64,000 bases of DNA, taken from the NCBI GenBank assembly GCA_037501455.1, contig CM074858.1:90246501-90310500 (forward strand), given 5' to 3'. The notes beneath the pieces are model-generated. The model saw only the letters and a list, made by a program, of their open reading frames with translations. It did not search any database and was not told where the DNA came from. The translations under genes were made by a program, and so were the position numbers. The stretch is from Lantana camara (taxonomy: Eukaryota; Streptophyta; Magnoliopsida; Lamiales; Verbenaceae). Shown one piece after another: positions 13,401-22,789 of this stretch. The number at the start of each line of letters is the position of its first letter. Position 1 is the stretch's first letter.

Positions 13401-13484
13401 TTTGAGAGCCTTACGTGACTTTAATTATGGTTTTGCGTTGTGTTGCTCAGGACTATTGGAGACTTCCTTGCTTTATTTTTGTTT
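10481..13484 (+). other. Non-coding internal domain of the LARD
   Basis: About 3 kb without any retroviral protein motif on either strand. From about 10780 to 13200 the plus strand is strikingly purine-rich (GAA, AAG and GGA runs). Two stretches, about 11755-11800 and about 13258-13300, are loosely similar (both include a variant of AAGCATTCATGGCACGTGCATC), suggesting an old internal duplication. Either the domain derives from coding DNA decayed past recognition, or it is a structural RNA region with no protein role. Confidence 0.75.
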
Positions 13485-13645
13485 GAGAGACGGGGTGCTC
13501 TCGTAGTTTGTAAGAGACGGGGATTCTCTTATCTTTGCTTGAGAGACGGGGTGCTCTCTTTGCTTGCGAGAGACGGGGTTCTCTCATTGTTGCTCGAGAG
13601 ACGGGGCTCTCTCCTTGTTTCTTGTGAGAGACGGGGAATCTCTCA
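13485..13645 (+). repeat. Array of six CGGGG-loop hairpins
   Basis: Six copies of (G)AGAGA-CGGGG(N)-TCTCT(C) begin near 13485, 13511, 13541, 13568, 13596 and 13625, spaced about 26-31 bases. Each folds as a 5-7 bp stem around a CGGGG-containing loop. Copy 2 has TAAGAGA paired with TCTCTTA, while copy 6 has TGAGAGA paired with TCTCTCA, so a base change in the stem is matched on the other side. The array ends 43 bases before the polypurine tract. Confidence 0.9.
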
Positions 13646-13688
13646 TTGTTTGTGTGGTCGAGTAGTGAATCCGAGGACGGATTCTTTT

Positions 13689-13700
13689 AAGGGGGAGAGA
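13689..13700 (+). other. Polypurine tract of the LARD
   Basis: AAGGGGGAGAGA lies one base before the 3' LTR, the expected position of the plus-strand primer. Confidence 0.92.
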
Positions 13701-13701
13701 T

Positions 13702-16700
13702 TATAACGCCCCAACTTTTTCGTATTCTAAAATGACATATGTGTTTACTAAATTGCGTGAATTAATTGGCTATAAGTGATTTCTATATGTATATTTCATA
13801 ATTTAATTGTTGAATATGGGATTAATTGAAATTTATGCAATATTTGAATTGGAATTGATATGAATAATTTATGTGTTCCATAATTGCGCGTCTAAATTAT
13901 TTAATTGCTTAATTAATCGTTTTGATAATTACTATTTGTAATTCTAATTAATTTTCTATAATATGTAATTCGGTATATTTTTAACAAATATTTAAAATGG
14001 ATTCTTAAATTTCTTTTGAATTTTGAAATTGTATGAAATTTTGAACGATATGCATTTACGTGAAGAGTTGCGTGCCGTTACTATATGAAATGAATTCGAA
14101 ATTTTGTGGAAATTTAATATGTTGAAGATATGTGTGTCATGAATGTGTAAGTATGTTTGTTTCATGTTTTCGGATTCGTTTGATTGCATTTTAAATTTAT
14201 TTCGTGTGGTTGGAACCAAACCGGGGGCTAACGAGCACTTAGCGCACCCTTGGTTCCGTATGTGATATCTTGAGCTCGGGAACTCAAAATCGAGTTCCGT
14301 CAACTTCGTTGAACTCGTAACAAAAATTTGGGTTCAATGAATTTAGTCTCATATTTTTCTAAGACCATTTTGAACCCCGGAATTCAACCGAAAAACGAGA
14401 CGGCCGTTAAAATTGCCACACTTAGCCATTTTCCTCATATCTCCTTCAATCCTTGACCAAATTAACCATGGTTGGAGGCTATGGAACCCTAGTTAAGCCC
14501 ACTATCTCCCTCAACCGAACCAACCCTCACACACAAGAGAAAATCAGCCAAAAAACCCTGCTCCAGTCCATTCCCGTAACCTTGCCAAAGCTTGGAGATT
14601 CAAGGCTCAAATCTCTTCCATCTTCCATCCAATTCACAAGGTGAGCTTAGGGTTGTAATATACATTCAATATGTGTCATTTTAAGCCATGCATCCCAAAT
14701 TTTGAGCATGTATTGATGGGGTTTTGGGAAAGATGATGAATAGTTAGGTTTAATGTCCAAATCTTAATCCCATGCATTCCTTGATCATTTAGGTTGATTC
14801 CAAGCATGAAAATGATTGTCTTAACTTCCTCTTTACATATATGATCATGTATTTTATGATGGTTAAGTGTTTCATGAGTTGCCATTAATGGAATCTTGAA
14901 GATATATCATGAAATGATCATCCATACCTTCACCTCACGTTTCCGCTCTTGGAGAGAATGTTTGCATGATGTTTTGGAGTTGTTTCATTGCATATTTGAG
15001 ATCATTTCATAGCTGAGCATGTTGGTAAAGTGGTGGTATGGTTCTGCTCTGTTTTTGTTCCATTTTTATTGCTGTAACAGGTCGCTCGTGGCCGCGATCG
15101 AACCGTGAAGGAAAATGGTAGCGGCCGCGACCCTCTCACGCATTTGGAGGTCTGGGCGCGACCTGAATTACACGCATTTCTGGTCACTTCCAACACCCTA
15201 AATTGGCCATGTTTCGAGTTTATGGAAAAATTGATCAAAAATCATAACTTTGCATGGGTAGCGGCCGCTACCATTTCATGAAGGAAATGGGTCGCGGCCG
15301 TGACCCTCACTTTTTCTGCATAAATTTTCAGATTTCAAACCTTAAATGCATGGCTTCTTTGGCTCGTCTTTGGGTCAATCACTTTATTAACATGTCATAT
15401 AATGTGTTATCTTGTGTGTTATGAAATTTGGTAAGTTTTCGTTGAATATTTTCCGAGTTATGCTTCAACGTGTCCTTAACGCTCCTAATGTATGCATGCA
15501 TGGGACTTTGCTCTTAAACTTGAACTCTAGTTGGTAGGTATTTATTATTTTATACCTTATATGATGTGTATACATGATCTACTACGTGTCATGATCGTTA
15601 ATTGAATTCCTTGAAGTAATTTGATATGGTATATGGAAGTAATGAACTTAAATGAATTTGATTGATTCTTGAAATGCTTGAAGTGAAAGTATATGTCTTC
15701 CTTGTTCCAATATGGTACATGCATGCATTGAAGCTTCATGTTTGAACCCTAAATGATGTTGTGCTTCTTTTAATGATTAATATGAAGTGTTGACATGTTA
15801 TATTACGTGTGATGATCGTTATCTGAATTTCTTAGATTTATGTGGTATAGAAATGAAAGTCATGAACTTATATGAATTTGAACGCTTCTTGAAAGGAATG
15901 AATGGCTTGTATACATGTCTTTAAGACGTTAATGGTGCACAAGAATGTTTCTATGACATGATATCATATCTTACGCTTTCATATCGTATTCATTGTATTG
16001 CCGTGCATCATATGTGGTTCATTTGGAGTCTTAAGTCTTACGTGTACCTTCCATTGTCCTTTATATAGTTTTCTCCAGGGCGGAGACTTGTCGGGTTCTT
16101 AGGACACTTCCGGGTCCTCTTGTTTCTTCTTGTTTTGGTTGGTAAGCTAAGGACAGGTGGGTTTCTCTACTATTTAGTTAAATGACCCTATATACTTCCA
16201 ATGTGTAAAGATTTCGGCACAAAGTATATATGTATATAGAGTCATTTTCAAGAGTCAATGATTTTAACGTAACGCCTTTGTTTTATGAATCCTACCAATG
16301 TTTTGGTGAGAAAGAATGAACGAATGAATGCACGAATGGGGCCCAGGGACTTGATGTGAGTGGTGGCTCGAGGAGGCATGGGCTGACGGTGATCCCTCAC
16401 ACTAGTTCCACCAATGAACGGCATAACTAGACCTCGTTAGGAGTTAGCGAGGAATGGACGCTGAGTGACATCTGGGGAGTCATGTTCCCCTTTTGGTCAA
16501 TGAATGGATGATTTGGGCCGATCACCCGGCCATCACCCGGAGGGAGAAGGTGTAAATGTTCATGAATGTGCACAAAAAGAATGAAATACATGAATGAAAG
16601 AAAGGAAAGAATGAATGTTTAATGAATTACACGAGGAGTTGGTTGGAGATAATGCACGCCTACTCGCCGGGCCACAAAAGACCTAAAGAACGTTATAATC

Positions 16701-17327
16701 CCTTTTGATGACTTCTTTATTTTACCCACTTGGGAAATGTTCTAAAAACTTCATTTGGGATTATAACCTGCATGTGAATGTTAAATATTGTTGTAAATGC
16801 TATATATGCCTCATTTTATACCCACCTGTCTCGTATAGACTGACCCCGGATTTTCTTCAGTGTTCTTGCAGGTTTCGAGTGCTAGGCGGGAAGTCAAGTC
16901 TATTAAGTCTTTCGGTTAAGTCAGAGTCTATCCATATGCATATTGAACTATGATTTGTTTAAGTTATGGAGAATGTATGATTTGTATTGATTGTTACTAC
17001 TGTCAGGAAATTCTGAATAAGTTTATTGGAACAGAGAGAACCTGATATTGATGTTTTATGATTTTATTGAATTTCGGGATTAGGTATTTATGTTAGTTGA
17101 ACCCGTTACTCTTTGCTTACCTTGTTATTCATGAAAGTACTTTGCTTCCGCATTGGTAATGTTTCTGTTGTATTGTCCTATTTGGTTGCGAAAGTTTAGT
17201 TCCTGCCTAGCCTATGGAGTGAGTATGTCCCCGTTCGCCGTGATTTAGTTCGGGTATGGATTGTCCATTTCATATTCGGGTCGGGTCTCGGTGCGGGGGA
17301 TGTGGTACCTTACGCACGGGTGCTACA
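13702..17327 (+). repeat. 3' LTR of the LARD (3626 bp)
   Basis: It matches the 5' LTR across its length. The first dinucleotide is TA instead of TG, a single change. It carries the predicted splice donor at 14640/14641 and acceptor ending at 16871. It ends GGTGCTACA and is followed by AGATT. It differs from the 5' LTR by scattered substitutions and a few indels (for example around 15150-15170), so the insertion is not brand new. Confidence 0.95.
15081..15306. repeat. GCGGCCGC palindrome cluster in 3' LTR
   Basis: These are counterparts of the 5' LTR modules. GGTAGCGGCCGCGACC (about 15117-15132) and GGTAGCGGCCGCTACC (about 15258-15273) are kept. The last module has lost symmetry (GGGTCGCGGCCGTGACCC), and others are shortened. 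Confidence 0.85.
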
Positions 17328-17332
17328 AGATT

Positions 17333-17849
17333 ACTCGCAAAAAATAAATATTTAGGAATAAAGTAATTAAAAAATATATTCAAAACTCTTATGATTGACT
17401 TATTTATATATTCTAGATATATAATATAAATCTAATAATATATTTATGGACGTGAAATATACATATTCAAGATTCAATTAATTTTTATTATTTAAGTTAT
17501 AAAATTACATGGGCGATGTGAGATACTAAACTGAAATTTTGAAAAAGGAAATAATTCTATATTATTATTTAGTATTTATCGTTAATTTTTACAGTTAAAT
17601 AACTAGAACCTAATTAATTAGTAGATTGTGGAGTTTTGATATTCCCTAATTTCTCTTATTTAATATATTATAATTGAGTTTGCATTCAATCTTTTCTATA
17701 CGTAAGAGATATCAGAGGACCTTACACCTATCTTCTTCCCCGGCCCATACACGGTGGCTCTCTTGCCGCTGCTTACCTCGCCGCTATGGCGGATGACGGC
17801 GTATATCCCAATGCCACCGCGCATCACGTCATGCCTTGAGACGTGGTGC
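17333..17849. other. AT-rich flank, then start of pseudogene region
   Basis: 17333-17690 is AT-rich and featureless. From 17720 the composition becomes GC-richer and merges into the DUF4283 pseudogene, but no reading is secure before about 17900. Confidence 0.5.
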
Positions 17850-19715
17850 AACACCTCTCGCTGCCGCCACCGTTCACACACAACCACCCCATGCTGCTTC
17901 CTCTTATACCGCGGTGTTGAGTGGAAACAAGCCACAGATGCGTTCCTCATCCCCGACGAGAAGGCGTGCATCAAGAACTCTGATCTTACAATTTTCAAAC
18001 CACTCAGAACCATAATGAGATACAAGAGATTAACTGCTGTTGTGTTTTCACATGAAGAGTGCAAGATGTTTAATCGGCCTTTCAGATTAGCATTGATTAG
18101 TAAGTTTTCTCAATTATACCCCACTGTGGCTCAATTGCGATTCCACTTCTCTAAATTGATTTCAAAGGAAACGTGCGCTTAAGCTTACTCAGCGAGACAC
18201 ATGTCTTGATTAGATGAGATAACTCTGATGATTATGCTAGACTTTTCATGAAAGAGGTTTGGTATTTTCGTGATTTTCCGATGCGTGTGTTAAAGTGGTC
18301 TCCTAATTTCAATCCGAATGTCGATTCACCTGTCGACCTGTCTGGATTTCCTTTCCTAGGCTCCCATCGCAATTAATTCATAAGGAAGGGTTATGGAATT
18401 TAGCTTCACTCATTGGCAATCCGATTAGGGTGGATGAATTAACGGCTAAGCAAGAGAACACCTATGAACCTAGGGTTTGTGTTGAGTTGGATATCTCTAA
18501 AACCCTAAAGAAAGCAGTTTGGGTGAGATTAGACGATTAGTTTTTCCTACAGAAGATTCGGTATGGGAAAATACCGAAATTCTACAACCTCTGCAATCGC
18601 TTAGGACATACTAGCAAGGACTATAAAAGTAAAGAAGGGGATGTTCGTGATAAGGGAGATGCGCGATGTTCTTGATCGCGGCGAGCAACAACGTGAGGAT
18701 GTTGGTGACACTAAAGGACCAGATAATGTTGATGTTCGTGAAACCACCAACAAGAAACATAATACTCGCCCTAAGGAAGTTTGGAGAATTTGAATAAGAA
18801 CCTCATTCTCTTTTCTTAAAAATGATGCTGCTGATTTGAACAAACCTAACCATACAAACAAATTTGAGGTGTTGGAAGTTGAAAGCTCTACTGAAGAAGT
18901 TCTAGAAGTTATCGAGAAGCAGCAGTCAAAGGTCGTAGATGAAGGTACAACTAGGGATATTGACACACACCCTGGGAGTGAAGAGGAGGACGTGTCTGCG
19001 GGGTTTGGTGATGAGAACAGTGATTTCAATTCGAAAAACTTGGATGTCGGCTTTGTGCTTGATAATGAGGAAAAGCTTTCGGGGTCGTAGGATGACCACA
19101 GTGATAATCATGACGTGGATGAGGTGAATTTTGAGGATGTAGCTATTGCCCAGGCAAATTAGAAGGTGGTTGAGGATTTCGAGGAAGATGCTGACGAGGA
19201 TAATGATCACATAGAAGAGGTTAACGAGGATGATAAGGTTGTTAAGCATGATGGTATTATCTCGAACTCAGAAAATGCTTCTACTACTCGTAAAAGTAAA
19301 GGATCTTCTTGTAACGCAATTTTCGTGTTAATTAATTAATCAAACACAAAAAATAATCACAAATGAATTTTTATTGATTTATTCAAACTTGTGGGTACAA
19401 TCTCTAATTTCGATCCTCTGATTCTCCCTACAAGATTTGTTGAAATTTGGAAGGTTTGAAACGCCTTTGTTGACTTTGGAGCTTCGATCTTCCTTTGAAT
19501 TTGATTTGCTTCTGAAAAACGTTAATCGTGGGTCTTTCGACTTAATCGCGAATTAAATGCCTTGATTTTGGTAAACACCGAAGAACACGCCGATGAACAC
19601 CTTTGATGTTGATTTGAATTTGATTTGAATTTGTTGAGGAGCGACACTGAAATCTGGATTTGATGCTTTGATTGTGGATTGAACGCCTCGATTTGTTGAC
19701 TTTCCCGAAGAACGA

Positions 19716-19940
19716 TGAAGAACACGCTTGGAGCACCTTCGAAGTTGATTTGAGAAGAACGCCGGATTCACGGACTTGCGGACTTGACGCCTTGTTGCGG
19801 ATCGAACGCTTTGATTTGTTGACTTCCATGAAGAACACGCTTGGAGCACCTTCGAAGTTGATTTGAGAAGAACGCCGGATTCGCGGACTTGACACCTTGT
19901 TGCGGATCGGACGCTTTGATTTGTTGATTTCCACAAAGAA
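19716..19940. repeat. Two 113-bp tandem repeats inside the solo LTR
   Basis: TGAAGAACACGCTTGGAGC occurs at 19716 and 19829, and the following about 110 bases match closely (one copy has an extra CGGACTTGA-type block). Weaker GAAGAACACC/GAACGCC echoes continue to 20120. It is a minisatellite inside the transcribed part of the LTR. Confidence 0.88.
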
Positions 19941-20200
19941 CACATTGAATCTCGCTTTGATCAACTTGAACTTGACTTGAATTCGTTGAGGAGAGCGACG
20001 TCGGAACACTACTTCGATGCTTTCATGCCGGATTAAACGCCGTTGATTTTGACTTCTGCGAAGAACGCCATTGAAGATGCCGAAGAACGCCGAGGATGCT
20101 GAAGAACACCGAAGAACTTCTTTCTCCTTGCTTTGTGGCTTGATCCTGCATATCTTCGAGTTGTGTGAGTTGTGATTTTTTTTTTTGCTTGTAGAATGCC

Positions 20201-20210
20201 TCTATTTATA
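20201..20210 (-). promoter_or_regulatory. TATA box of the solo LTR
   Basis: The minus strand reads TATAAATAGA, followed by a leader of the kind seen in R regions. This is the main argument for minus orientation. Confidence 0.55.
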
Positions 20211-20812
20211 GGTGTAGGAGGGACAATCCTTTCCATAATCATCGAAAGAAGACTCTGTTCTGATTAGTCTTCGTCGATTTCGTAATATCTTCTATAAATC
20301 AAAAGATATGATTTGATTTCTAGAATAATACATTTGTCTTTCTTTATTTGACTTGATTTGATTTATTGCCAAATATGAAATTTTGACACATTTAATATAT
20401 ATTAAAATATCAATTAATTAACTATTTAATTCTAGGAATATTATTTGTTTTAATTACTAAAATTAAAATAAAAAATCTTTTATTTTTGATATTTAATATA
20501 TATTTATTTCCACGTGTCGTGTTTTAATTGACCATAAATTTTAGCCTTCTACACTTCTTATGAAGATTCGAGTCAATTTTCCCCATGCAAGATTAGAAGT
20601 GCTTCGCGAGGTGCTTACACTAGAGGAGGCCAGGTTAGAGGAGAGAGAGGTGGTTACTACCACCGCAGGGGGGGGGGGGGTCGCTATGGTGGAAGATATT
20701 ATAAACTGCACTGGGCGCGGGATTGCCTAGGCGAATATCTAGGCGGGTGGGATTTCTTGGCGGAACGCTACCAAAATTCTCATCTTGGTCTTGATTTAGG
20801 TTTTATTCCTTA

Positions 20813-21075
20813 GTTTATTTTTGTATTCCAGTCCTATTTGTTCTTGGACTTGGTAGTTTTTCTTTTGGTTTTGCCTTTGATTCCAGCCCAACATGTTAGC
20901 TGGCTCGGTCGAGTTGTTTACTTAGAGCCTAAAAACTCCTTTGTAAACTTTTTGTTTCGTATTGCAATATAACGTGAGCGCGCAACGAAAAAGGGACCTC
21001 GGTCCCGTTTATGGGAAAACAATAATTTCTCTTATTTAAATTTGAAAAGTTTTATTTCCAAGTTCTAAACTGTAT
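20813..21075. other. 3' region after the DUF4283 pseudogene
   Basis: T-rich sequence resembling a 3' untranslated region (TTTTTGTATTCCAG..., AATATAACGTGAGCG). No coding signal was recognised. Confidence 0.4.
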
Positions 21076-21098
21076 GGCCATGTTTACTTTGATTAAAG
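21076..21098 (+). repeat. Putative Harbinger terminal inverted repeat
   Basis: It begins GGCCATGTTTACTTTG. Similar starts are typical of plant PIF/Harbinger and Tourist elements. The partner end is missing, so this rests on resemblance only. Confidence 0.4.
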
Positions 21099-22789
21099 AT
21101 TTTTATATGTCATGTTATGAAGGGTTAGAGTAGTTACACTATATGCTGATAACCATGTTTTTTTTTTATCTTTTAGATATTGAGTGATTAGTGTGGGTAG
21201 TTGTTTACTTTTTCAAAGAGGTTAATGCATGATTTAAGGCTAATTATGTTTTTGCCCACAAGTTTTAATGGTTGAGAAAATTACCATTTTCGTATCATAA
21301 TATAACGACTTTTTAATTTTGGTTCCAACAGTTGTTATGTTTTCACATTGCATCCCATAATGTCGCATTTTCTCAATTTTGTTCCCATTAACCAATTTCC
21401 ATTCAAATTAAACGGTTGACCGTTAAAAAAATTATATTTTTACCCCCATTTTCCAAGATCAAACCTATTGAAAATAAATTCTATGTTCAATTTTTTTCCA
21501 AATGCTTTGTTTATGTTTTCTTGGACTTGCACCATGTACCTTGTGTCAGAAGATGTCAGTGACACACCCTCCAGTCATGAGTCAAGGTAAAATTGGACGA
21601 TAAATCATTTGCCAACCTCCTTAGTCCAATCTTCCGTGTAAAACAGGCTATCTTGCATGGGCATAACCTTTTTTAAGTTCATTTTCTTCAACCTGTAACT
21701 AAACCGAACATCATTTAAAAATTTTCATTGTCTACTTTACCAAAAAATAAATAAATAAAAAATATATATATATTGAAAGAAACTTCTCTTGAAATTACAA
21801 CGTATTTTGTTTTCCTTTTTGGCTGGGTGTTCATGTCTATTGTTAATCTTCTTTTTCTTAGTGCTTGTTGTAACTAAACTATTTATAGGCAGTAAGTGAG
21901 CAATTCATGATTCTTGCATATCATTATTTTTCAATTTGTATATTTATTCATGTCCTACACATAGATTGTCTATGAATCTAATAGACATGTTATGTTCTAA
22001 TTGAAAATAAAGTTGGAATAATAGTATTTGGTAGAATCGTGAGGTAGTCCATTTGTACAGTGCTATCTTCTGTATGCAAAAATCAAATGTTAAAATGATA
22101 CCCCCTAACTTATAAATAAATTACTACTTCTGATTCCATATTATTTTTAATTGAAAATAAAGTTGGAATAACAGTATTTGGTAGAATCTTGAGGTAGTCC
22201 ATTTGTACAGTACCATATTCTTTATGCAAAAATCAAAAGCTAAAATAAAACCCTCTAATTTATAAATAAATTACTACTTCCGATTCCATATGATCCACAT
22301 TTATTAAATATTACATGAAACTTCATGTATAATGCCTTCCATTAAGTTTCTCCAATGAGTGGGTATTTTCACTTAAGAACGTATGTTTTTCAATAGATAG
22401 AGTTAACGACATCTATAAATGGGAAGATAAGTTTTTCAAAATAATTTCTCATTGGTAAGTTAATATGCATCATAGATAAAATTAGCAACATCTGTGGCAC
22501 GTATACTCAAAATAAAGAATTAAGCAATAATTCAAATGAACATTGAGGGCACAGCTTAATGATTACAACATTCACAATTTGCAATAAGAAGTAATCAACA
22601 AATAAGACATTCATTAAAAAAAATGTCTGTGAATGAAAATTAAAAGTGTTTACAACAACATAATCAAAATGGAAAATATAAAAATAGAACCATAACAAAG
22701 TTCAAGGGGTTGTAAAGTTAAAAAAAATGTCTGTGAATGAAAATTAAAAGTGTTTACACAGCATAATCAAAAGGCGTTCATAAGATGCT
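21099..22789. other. Non-coding left part of Harbinger copy A
   Basis: AT-rich with no coding motif. It contains the 150-bp tandem duplication (21999-22291). A second direct repeat follows: 22614-22671 and 22718-22773 share AATGTCTGTGAATGAAAATT and AAAAGTGTTTACA. The latter corresponds to 30690-30760 in copy B. Confidence 0.6.
21999..22291. repeat. 150-bp tandem duplication
   Basis: AATTGAAAATAAAGTTGGAA starts at 21999 and 22149. The copies track each other to ATTACTACTTC(T/C)GATTCCATAT with modest divergence. They are non-coding. Confidence 0.92.

Larger units (their letters stand above)
6814..17332 (+). mobile_element. Complete LARD-type non-autonomous LTR retrotransposon
   Basis: The element is bounded by the 5-bp direct repeat AGATT at 6814-6818 and 17328-17332. 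It consists of a 5' LTR (6819-10454), a 3.2-kb internal domain and a 3' LTR (13702-17327). The primer site is a TGGTATCAGAGC-type tRNA-Met site at 10463. The polypurine tract AAGGGGGAGAGA abuts the 3' LTR. The internal domain has no frame above about 90 codons and no gag, protease, RT or integrase motif. LTRs above 3.5 kb around a non-coding core define large retrotransposon derivatives (LARDs), which depend on enzymes from an autonomous partner. LTR termini (TGTAACGCCC to GGTGCTACA) and the primer site resemble Tekay/Del-type chromoviruses, a lineage assignment that is inferred. The matching duplication shows a single insertion with both LTRs retained. Confidence 0.93.
19305..20558 (-). mobile_element. 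Solo LTR (1244 bp) inserted in the DUF4283 pseudogene
   Basis: LTR 19310-20553 runs TG...CA and is flanked by CTTCT (19305-19309 and 20554-20558). Orientation is inferred as minus. On that strand it starts TGTAGAAGGC and has a TATA-like TATAAATAGA (20201-20210) followed by a leader. It ends in an AATAAA-containing AT-rich stretch and GCGTTACA. No internal domain is present, so it arose by LTR-LTR recombination. Short length and TATA context suit Copia, but there is no coding evidence. Confidence 0.88.
17850..20812 (+). pseudogene. DUF4283 / zinc-knuckle protein pseudogene, split by a solo LTR
   Basis: Family: plant DUF4283 proteins with a CCHC-like zinc knuckle, often found as ORF1-like proteins of LINE retrotransposons and presumed to bind nucleic acid. 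Changing between frames, the family blocks appear in order. SYTAVLSGNKPQ is near 17900-17940. FSHEECKMFNRPF and LALISKFSQLYP lie at about 18048-18120. DDYARLFMKEVWYFRDF and RVLKWSPNFNPNVDSP lie at about 18228-18330. LASLIGNPIRVDE is at about 18403-18440 and RVCVELDISKTLKKAVWVRL at about 18472-18530. The knuckle YNLCNRLGHTSKDY is at about 18583-18620, with the last Cys replaced by Tyr. An acidic tail follows (18836-19300), then a solo LTR, then a Gly/Arg-rich end (20600-20700). At least three frameshifts and several stops make it non-functional. No reverse transcriptase follows. Confidence 0.82.

Noticed and set aside
13485..13645. CRISPR-like appearance of the hairpin array
   Set aside because: Units are shorter than CRISPR repeats, spacers are not unique sequence, and the context is a plant LTR element.
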